DNA of 9,922 nt, taken from Oscillospiraceae bacterium (GTDB taxonomy: Bacteria; Bacillota; Clostridia; Oscillospirales; Oscillospiraceae). This document shows, piece by piece, positions 1-3,427 of the stretch. A program made the translations under genes and the position numbers. Numbering within the stretch: the first letter of the stretch is position 1; each line of letters opens with the position of its first letter. The stretch is from NCBI GenBank assembly GCA_017458885.1, contig JAFSZQ010000095.1, forward strand, positions 1 through 9,922, written 5' to 3'. The notes below the pieces were generated by a model. That model was not told where the DNA came from. It did not search any database and saw nothing but the letters and a program-made list of their open reading frames with translations.

Positions 1-635
1 CCGCCGCCGAGCGCGTAGGCGCAGAAGTTGTTCTCCGCCTCGGTGAGCAGCTTGTTCGTCGCGGGACGTCTGCCCGCGCCGGTGTAGCCGCTCTTGGAGT
101 CGATGACGATCGTGTTCTCGACGATGTTGCCGGTCTCGAGCATCGGCATCAGCCCCAGCGTGGACGCGGTGGGATAGCAGCCCGGGTTCGCGATGCAGCT
201 CTTGCCCTTGGCGAGGTCGCGCATGACCTCGGGGATGCAGTACACGGCGTTATGCGTCATCTCGGGGTTCGGGTGCTTCGCGCCGTACCACTTCTCCCAC
301 ACCGCCACGTCGCGGAAGCGGATGTCCGCGCCGATGTCGATGATCTTCTTGCCCGCGGCAAGCACGATCTCCGCCCACTTCGGCACCTCGCCGGAGGGGA
401 CCTGGATGAACACCACGTCGCTCTCCTCGGCGGTCTTGCGGACGTTCTCCTCCGTCAGGTCCATGATCTTCTGATCGTAGAACCCGCGCAGCGCCGGATG
501 GTGCAGCGAGATGGGGTCGCCCACGCCATAGGAGTCGAGCACGTTGACGAGCTTGCCCTCAGGGTGCGCGACCATCATGCGCAGCATTTCGCCGCAGACA
601 TAACCGACCGCGCCGATTGCGGAATAACGAATCAT
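1..635 (-). CDS. argC: N-acetyl-gamma-glutamyl-phosphate reductase (ArgC), 5' part only
   Basis: ArgC carries out the third step of arginine synthesis in the cytoplasm, reducing N-acetylglutamyl phosphate to the semialdehyde with NADPH. The first 211 codons are present; the gene runs off the left edge, so the C-terminal part and its catalytic His are not visible. Seen: an N-terminal nucleotide-binding glycine motif (GAVGYVCGEM, residues 8-17), VFIQVPSGEVPKWA (75-88), DIGADIRFRD (100-109), the active-site cysteine C153 in IANPGCYPT (148-156), and SGYTGAGR (182-189). This matches the AGPR family throughout. The start at 635 is set by AAGGAGG (646-652) ten bases upstream. Oddity: the usual GATGYTGxE loop reads GAVGYVCGE, so the third glycine of the turn is Cys14. 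In many Clostridia argC heads an argCJBD operon, so more arg genes may lie to the left. It is divergent from a LysR gene. Confidence 0.95.
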   Translation of the reverse strand, partial: MIRYSAIGAVGYVCGEMLRMMVAHPEGKLVNVLDSYGVGDPISLHHPALRGFYDQKIMDLTEENVRKTAEESDVVFIQVPSGEVPKWAEIVLAAGKKIIDIGADIRFRDVAVWEKWYGAKHPNPEMTHNAVYCIPEVMRDLAKGKSCIANPGCYPTASTLGLMPMLETGNIVENTIVIDSKSGYTGAGRRPATNKLLTEAENNFCAYALGG

Positions 636-652
636 GTTTTTTGTGCCTCCTT

Positions 653-689
653 CACGAATTTTCGTGCATCGTTTTGTGCACTTGCACAA
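653..689 (-). promoter_or_regulatory. Tandem palindromes in the argC leader (possible operator)
   Basis: Two perfect inverted repeats lie between the predicted argC start and its Shine-Dalgarno: TTGTGCA-CT-TGCACAA (674-689) and CACGAA-TT-TTCGTG (653-666). Read on the minus strand they share a direct repeat, TGCACAAAA then TGCACGAAA, 12 bp apart or about one helical turn. This suits a repressor that binds DNA, or small RNA hairpins next to the ribosome binding site. It does not clearly match the AT-rich ARG box of AhrC/ArgR, so the binding protein is unknown. Confidence 0.45.
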
Positions 690-697
690 TCCAACAC

Positions 698-706
698 ACT
701 ATATCA
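698..706 (-). promoter_or_regulatory. Extended -10 promoter of argC
   Basis: On the minus strand the sequence TGATATAGT forms an extended -10 element (TGn followed by TATAGT, 698-703). No convincing -35 lies 16-18 bp upstream, which fits an extended -10 promoter. The predicted start, near 691, would place both palindromes at 653-689 in the first 40 nt of the transcript. Predicted by eye only. Confidence 0.5.
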
Positions 707-756
707 CATTTCATATTGTAAGATTTGCTCATAAAAATCGCAAGCGAAAGTATTGA

Positions 757-785
757 TTGCATTTTATTCCAAAAAGGAATATGAT
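757..785 (+). promoter_or_regulatory. Promoter of the LysR-thioesterase-radical SAM operon with internal LysR-type box
   Basis: TTGCAT (757-762) and TATGAT (780-785) are separated by 17 bp, a good sigma-A promoter. Between them and touching the -10 is a perfect palindrome, TATTCC-N5-GGAATA (765-781), containing the T-N11-A pattern (T767, A779) of LysR-family binding sites. A regulator bound here would block RNA polymerase, the usual negative autoregulation of LysR genes. Site assignment is inference from pattern and position. Confidence 0.55.
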
Positions 786-810
786 AGAAGATGAAACGGG
801 GGGTGTCCAA

Positions 811-1701
811 ATGAGCATCCGAAAGTACATCGCCTATCTCCGCACGGTGGAGACGGGCAGCATCACGCAGACCGCGAGCGAGCTGGGTTACACCCAGTCC
901 GCGGTGAGCAAGATGATCGCCGACCTTGAGAGCGAGTGGCAGGTCAAGCTCATGAGCCGCGCCCGCTCCGGCATCGAGCTGACGAGCGAGGGGCTGGCGC
1001 TGCTGCCCGCGATCCGCGCGGTGGTCAAGGAGTACAACGACCTCGGCTTCGCGGTGTCGGAGCTGCACGGGCTCCGCTCGGGGCTGCTGCGCATCGGCTG
1101 CTTCACGAGCCTCGGCACGAGCGTGCTGCCGCAGGTGCTCAAGACGTTCCACGAGAAGTACCCCAACATCCGCATCCAGCTTCTGGGCGGCGAATACGAG
1201 GACGTGTCCGGCTGGCTGCGCCGCGGCACGGTGGACTGCGGCTTTCTCGCCATGCCCGCCGCGCCGGAGTTCGAGACGATGTTTTTGCTGCGCGACTCCT
1301 TTGTGGCGATCCTGCCGGAGGGGCATCCCCTCGCGGGGGAGTCGCGCTTCCCCGTCCATCGGCTCACGTCGGAGGACTTCATCAAGCTCAACGAGACGCC
1401 GGACATGGAGATCGACCGCTTCCTCGACTCGCTGCCGGAGCGCCCGAACATCGCCTACGAGGCGACGAACGACTTCGCGCTGATGGCGATGGTGGAGAGC
1501 GGGCTGGGCGTGAGCGTGGTGCACGACCTGATCCTGCACCCGCGCCGCTACCGCGTCGTGCGGCTGCCGCTGGACGTGACGCAGTTCCGCGACGTGGGGC
1601 TGGCGATCAAGCGCGGCGCGGAGCCGTCGTCGATCACGAAGCTGTTCATCGAGCACGTTCTCTCCTGCCGTGAGCAGCTCGCGGCGTTCGGGGATATTTG
1701 A
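811..1701 (+). CDS. LysR-family transcriptional regulator
   Basis: A 296-residue LysR-type regulator of normal family length. Residues 1-60 form the winged helix-turn-helix, with the recognition region ITQTASELGYTQSAVSKMI and the downstream ELTSEG wing. Residues from about 90 form the two-lobed effector domain, opening with GLLRIGCFTS and including IRIQLLGGEYEDVSGWL and the GLGVSVVHDL segment typical of the second lobe. The start at 811 is preferred over a TTG further upstream at 757, because 811 puts the HTH at the usual distance and has a G-rich ribosome site (797-805). It is divergent from argC and 16 nt ahead of a thioesterase gene, so it may control argC, its own operon, or both. The effector cannot be read from sequence. 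Confidence 0.93.
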   Translation: MSIRKYIAYLRTVETGSITQTASELGYTQSAVSKMIADLESEWQVKLMSRARSGIELTSEGLALLPAIRAVVKEYNDLGFAVSELHGLRSGLLRIGCFTSLGTSVLPQVLKTFHEKYPNIRIQLLGGEYEDVSGWLRRGTVDCGFLAMPAAPEFETMFLLRDSFVAILPEGHPLAGESRFPVHRLTSEDFIKLNETPDMEIDRFLDSLPERPNIAYEATNDFALMAMVESGLGVSVVHDLILHPRRYRVVRLPLDVTQFRDVGLAIKRGAEPSSITKLFIEHVLSCREQLAAFGDI

Positions 1702-1717
1702 AGCACAGGAGGAAACC

Positions 1718-2116
1718 ATGCAGATCGGAGATACCTATGAAGTCACGGGCGCCGTCGCCGAGGAAAACACCGCGCGGAGCCTGGGCAGCGGCGCGATGCA
1801 TGTATTCGGCACGCCGTGGATGATCGCGATGATGGAGAACGCCGCGTTCCTGCTCATGCAGCAGGGGCTGCCGGAGGGCAGGAGCAGCGTCGGCACATAT
1901 CTGGAGATCGCGCACGTCTCGCCCTCCCCCGTCGGGATGCCCGTGCGCGCAGCGGCGGAGTTCGTCGCGCTCTCGGCAAACGGCAAGATCGCGGAGTTCA
2001 AGGTCAGCGCCTACGACGAGGCGGGGCTGATCGGCGAAGGCACGCATCGGCGCGCCTATATCGACGTCGCGCGCTTCATGGAGAAGTGCGAAGGCAAGCT
2101 GAAAAAGGAGGATTGA
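1718..2116 (+). CDS. FlK-like hot-dog acyl-CoA thioesterase
   Basis: A 132-residue single-domain protein of the thioesterase family related to fluoroacetyl-CoA thioesterase FlK. It would hydrolyse a small acyl-CoA in the cytoplasm. The segments GTPWMIAMMENAAF (31-44), SVGTYLEIAHVSPSP (57-71) and the late GEGTHRRAYI are characteristic. Thr32, Glu40 and His66 fall at the same spacing (8 and 26) as the FlK catalytic residues Thr42, Glu50 and His76, so an active enzyme is expected. The start at 1718 is fixed by AGGAGG just upstream (1707-1712); a longer open frame from 1670 lies inside the preceding gene and has no such site. It sits 16 nt after the LysR stop and 1 nt before the radical SAM start, so all three are probably one transcript. 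The natural substrate is unknown; a fluoroacetate role should not be assumed. Confidence 0.88.
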   Translation: MQIGDTYEVTGAVAEENTARSLGSGAMHVFGTPWMIAMMENAAFLLMQQGLPEGRSSVGTYLEIAHVSPSPVGMPVRAAAEFVALSANGKIAEFKVSAYDEAGLIGEGTHRRAYIDVARFMEKCEGKLKKED

Positions 2117-2117
2117 A

Positions 2118-2987
2118 ATGCATTATTCCGGCGCCGTCTACCGCCCGCCCAGCGAGGCGCACAGCCTGATCGTCCAGTGTACGCTCGGGTGCAGCCACAA
2201 CAAATGCGCGTTTTGTATCATGTACAAGGCGAAGCAGTTTTCCATCAACCCGCTCGAGCAGGTCTTGGGCGACCTCGCGGAGGCACGGGCGTACTACCCG
2301 CGCATCGAGCGCGTGTTCCTCGCCGACGGCGACGCGCTGATCCTGCCGATGGACTACCTGCTCGCGGTGCTCGACCACATCCGCGAGCACTTCCCCGAGT
2401 GTGAGCGCGTGAGCGCCTACGCCTCGACCAAGGCGCTGATGCGAAAGACCGACGCGGAGCTGAAAACGCTGCGCGAGCACGGGCTCGCGATGGTCTACGT
2501 CGGCTTGGAGAGCGGACTGGAGGAGCTGCTCGCCAAGTACGACAAGGGCGTGACGGCGGAGCAGATCATCGAGCACTCCTTGCGCGCAAAGGCGGCGGGG
2601 ATGGCGCTCTCGGTCACCGCGATCAACGGCATGGGCGGCAAGGAGCGGAGCGAGGAGCACGCCCTCGCCACCGCCGCGGCGCTCTCGCGCATCAAGGCGG
2701 ACTACGTCGCGATGCTGACGCTGCGCGTCTACAGCGGCACGCCGCTGCACGAATGGATCGAGCGCGGCGAGCTGACGATGCTGGGGCCGCGGGAGCTGGC
2801 GCTCGAAAACCGCCTCATTTTGCAGCACATCGACAGCGAGGGCAGCGTGTTCCGCTCGAACCACGCAAGCAACTACCTCCCGCTCAAGGGCACGCTCAAC
2901 CGCGACCGCGACGCGCTCATCGCACAGATCGACCGCGCGCTCGCGGGCGAGGTGCGCTTCCGCCGCGCGGTGGAGCTGGGACTGTAA
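2118..2987 (+). CDS. Radical SAM protein with a CX4CX2C cluster motif
   Basis: A 289-residue radical SAM enzyme, predicted to bind a [4Fe-4S] cluster and cleave S-adenosylmethionine. Cluster cysteines are in GCSHNKCAFCIMYK (24-37), reading Cys25-X4-Cys30-X2-Cys33 rather than the canonical CX3CX2C. An extra Cys21 four residues upstream makes a CX3C with Cys25, so ligand identity is not certain. Other expected core elements are VFLADGDAL (66-74), AYASTKAL (100-107) and VGLESG (128-133), followed by KGVTAEQ. The N-terminal YSGAVYRPPSEAHS resembles a widespread but uncharacterised Clostridia radical SAM group (from memory). The ribosome site AAAAGGAGG overlaps the end of the thioesterase gene, with one base between stop and start, implying translational coupling. 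No auxiliary cluster domain or B12 domain is visible. The reaction is unknown. Confidence 0.9.
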   Translation: MHYSGAVYRPPSEAHSLIVQCTLGCSHNKCAFCIMYKAKQFSINPLEQVLGDLAEARAYYPRIERVFLADGDALILPMDYLLAVLDHIREHFPECERVSAYASTKALMRKTDAELKTLREHGLAMVYVGLESGLEELLAKYDKGVTAEQIIEHSLRAKAAGMALSVTAINGMGGKERSEEHALATAAALSRIKADYVAMLTLRVYSGTPLHEWIERGELTMLGPRELALENRLILQHIDSEGSVFRSNHASNYLPLKGTLNRDRDALIAQIDRALAGEVRFRRAVELGL

Positions 2988-3002
2988 AGGCGCAAAAAGG
3001 CA

Positions 3003-3030
3003 TTGACTTTTTGCCGCGATACGCTATAAT
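3003..3030 (+). promoter_or_regulatory. Strong promoter of a small RNA, overlapped by an inverted repeat
   Basis: TTGACT (3003-3008) and TATAAT (3025-3030) with a 16-bp spacer form a near-consensus sigma-A promoter, beginning 15 nt after the radical SAM stop. A perfect inverted repeat, GCAAAAAG (2992-2999) and CTTTTTGC (3007-3014) with a 7-nt loop, straddles the -35 box. It could be an operator, or a weak end hairpin for the upstream operon, although no T-run follows it. No coding region follows on this strand before the terminator at 3100-3131, so the product is likely a small RNA. Confidence 0.7.
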
Positions 3031-3035
3031 AAAAG

Positions 3036-3134
3036 ACAGAAGACGCCGCAACAAGCGGCTGGCTTCTGTTAGGGTTTATTTTGTGGGCTTTTCAGCTCGA
3101 AAAACCGTCACTTTGCCGAGTGGCGGTTTTTCTT
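3036..3134 (+). ncRNA. Predicted small RNA of about 100 nt, family not recognised
   Basis: The region runs from just downstream of a strong promoter to an intrinsic terminator. Its 5' end folds at once: outer stem ACAGAAG/CTTCTGT (3036-3042 with 3063-3069) and inner stem GCCGC/GCGGC around an AACAA loop (3045-3059). A single-stranded U/G-rich stretch (about 3070-3099) follows, then the terminator hairpin (3100-3131). No ORF with a credible ribosome site fits. It is not one of the riboswitch classes I can recall, and since it ends before any gene it is unlikely to be a cis leader. Its last 35-40 nt are antisense to the 3' end of the small ORF at 3108-3194, suggesting an antisense regulator. 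Boundaries are estimated. Confidence 0.55.
3100..3131. terminator. Shared bidirectional intrinsic terminator
   Basis: AAAAACCGTCAC (3100-3111) pairs with GTGGCGGTTTTT (3120-3131), with one wobble pair and an 8-nt loop. There are T-runs on both strands: TTTTTCTT to the right on plus and TTTTTCGAG to the left on minus. It would end the plus-strand small RNA and the minus-strand small-ORF transcript. The stop codon of the small ORF (3108-3110) lies inside the stem. Confidence 0.85.
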
Positions 3135-3194
3135 ATGAGTCCTACCGATCACGATCTGGACGGTAAACGATCCGATGTGAAATGTAATCCGCAT
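3108..3194 (-). CDS. Small ORF, 28-aa cationic peptide, candidate type I toxin-like
   Basis: Not a family I can name. The start at 3194 follows an excellent ribosome site (AAAGGAGGTG, 3202-3211), and upstream is a consensus promoter with 17-bp spacing. The peptide has alternating hydrophobic segments ITFHI (residues 3-7) and FTVQIVI (10-16) split by Gly-Ser, which suggests an amphipathic beta-hairpin. A basic tail follows, RTHKKNRHSAK (18-28). It has no acidic residue. The 3' codons and stop lie in the bidirectional terminator shared with a convergent small RNA. Size, charge and locus layout recall Gram-positive type I toxins such as Fst, but the hydrophobic part is shorter than a usual membrane helix. 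A cationic host-acting or signalling peptide, or a decayed repeat element, are alternatives. Confidence in translation is good; in function, low. Confidence 0.65.
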   Translation of the reverse strand: MRITFHIGSFTVQIVIGRTHKKNRHSAK

Positions 3195-3289
3195 AAGACT
3201 TCACCTCCTTTCGGAGATGATAGCCAGCCACTTTTACCGTTGCTTTGGCGTCTCCTGCCCCATTTCCGGTGACCCAAATCATTGGGCTG
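3195..3289 (-). promoter_or_regulatory. Structured 5' leader with sequestered Shine-Dalgarno
   Basis: This is the roughly 95-nt leader of the 28-aa ORF. Immediately before the start, UCAUCUCC-GAAA-GGAGGUGA (3201-3220) forms an 8-bp hairpin with one wobble and a GNRA tetraloop, and it contains the whole ribosome binding site. Upstream, a GGAGA (3251-3255) could instead pair with the same UCUCC arm (3213-3217) and release the site, with an inner GCCA/UGGC pair supporting it. Another hairpin, CCCAA/TTGGG, lies near the 5' end (about 3273-3286). The leader thus has two competing folds, as in post-transcriptional switches. The trigger is unknown. Confidence 0.55.
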
Positions 3290-3295
3290 TCGACA

Positions 3296-3324
3296 TATAT
3301 ACAGAATTTTTACGATTTTGTCAA
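3296..3324 (-). promoter_or_regulatory. Consensus promoter of the 28-aa ORF
   Basis: On the minus strand TTGACA (3319-3324), a 17-bp spacer and TATATA (3296-3301) make an almost perfect sigma-A promoter, with predicted start near 3289. It faces the small-RNA promoter at 3003-3030; the two fire toward each other over about 260 bp. Between this promoter and the lysozyme-type gene lie only about 100 bp, holding the latter's own promoter. Confidence 0.75.
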
Positions 3325-3360
3325 TCCTCTTCGTTCCTCCACAGTATTTTGGATTTTTGG

Positions 3361-3389
3361 TTGCGCCCCGTCGCTTTTTGTGGTATTCT
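3361..3389 (+). promoter_or_regulatory. Likely promoter of the muramidase gene
   Basis: TTGCGC (3361-3366), 17 bp, then TATTCT (3384-3389), preceded by TG at 3381-3382 as an extended -10. It is a moderate match. The predicted leader is short, about 30 nt, and carries AAAGGAAG (3412-3419) before the ATG at 3428. Confidence 0.45.
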
Positions 3390-3427
3390 GCTCGTTGACA
3401 TAATCTAACACAAAGGAAGACGCTCTC

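Noticed and set aside
757..810. Upstream TTG start giving an 18-residue N-terminal extension of the first LysR protein
   Set aside because: The TTG overlaps the -35 box of the predicted promoter and has no ribosome site. The ATG at 811 has one and gives the normal HTH offset.
652..1719. A 355-codon minus-strand open frame opposite the first LysR gene
   Set aside because: The composition is Arg/His/Leu-rich with no recognisable motif. The plus strand carries a full LysR protein.
2076..2864. Minus-strand open frame opposite the radical SAM gene
   Set aside because: It has no domain or ribosome site; it is a mirror of a GC-rich coding region.
3036..3134. Interpretation of the plus-strand RNA as a riboswitch for the muramidase gene
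   Set aside because: The transcript ends in a terminator about 300 bp before that gene, which has its own promoter, and no known riboswitch core is recognised.
3081..3166. A GTG-initiated small ORF on the plus strand through the small-RNA terminator
   Set aside because: It would have to be read through the strong hairpin at 3100-3131 and has no good Shine-Dalgarno.
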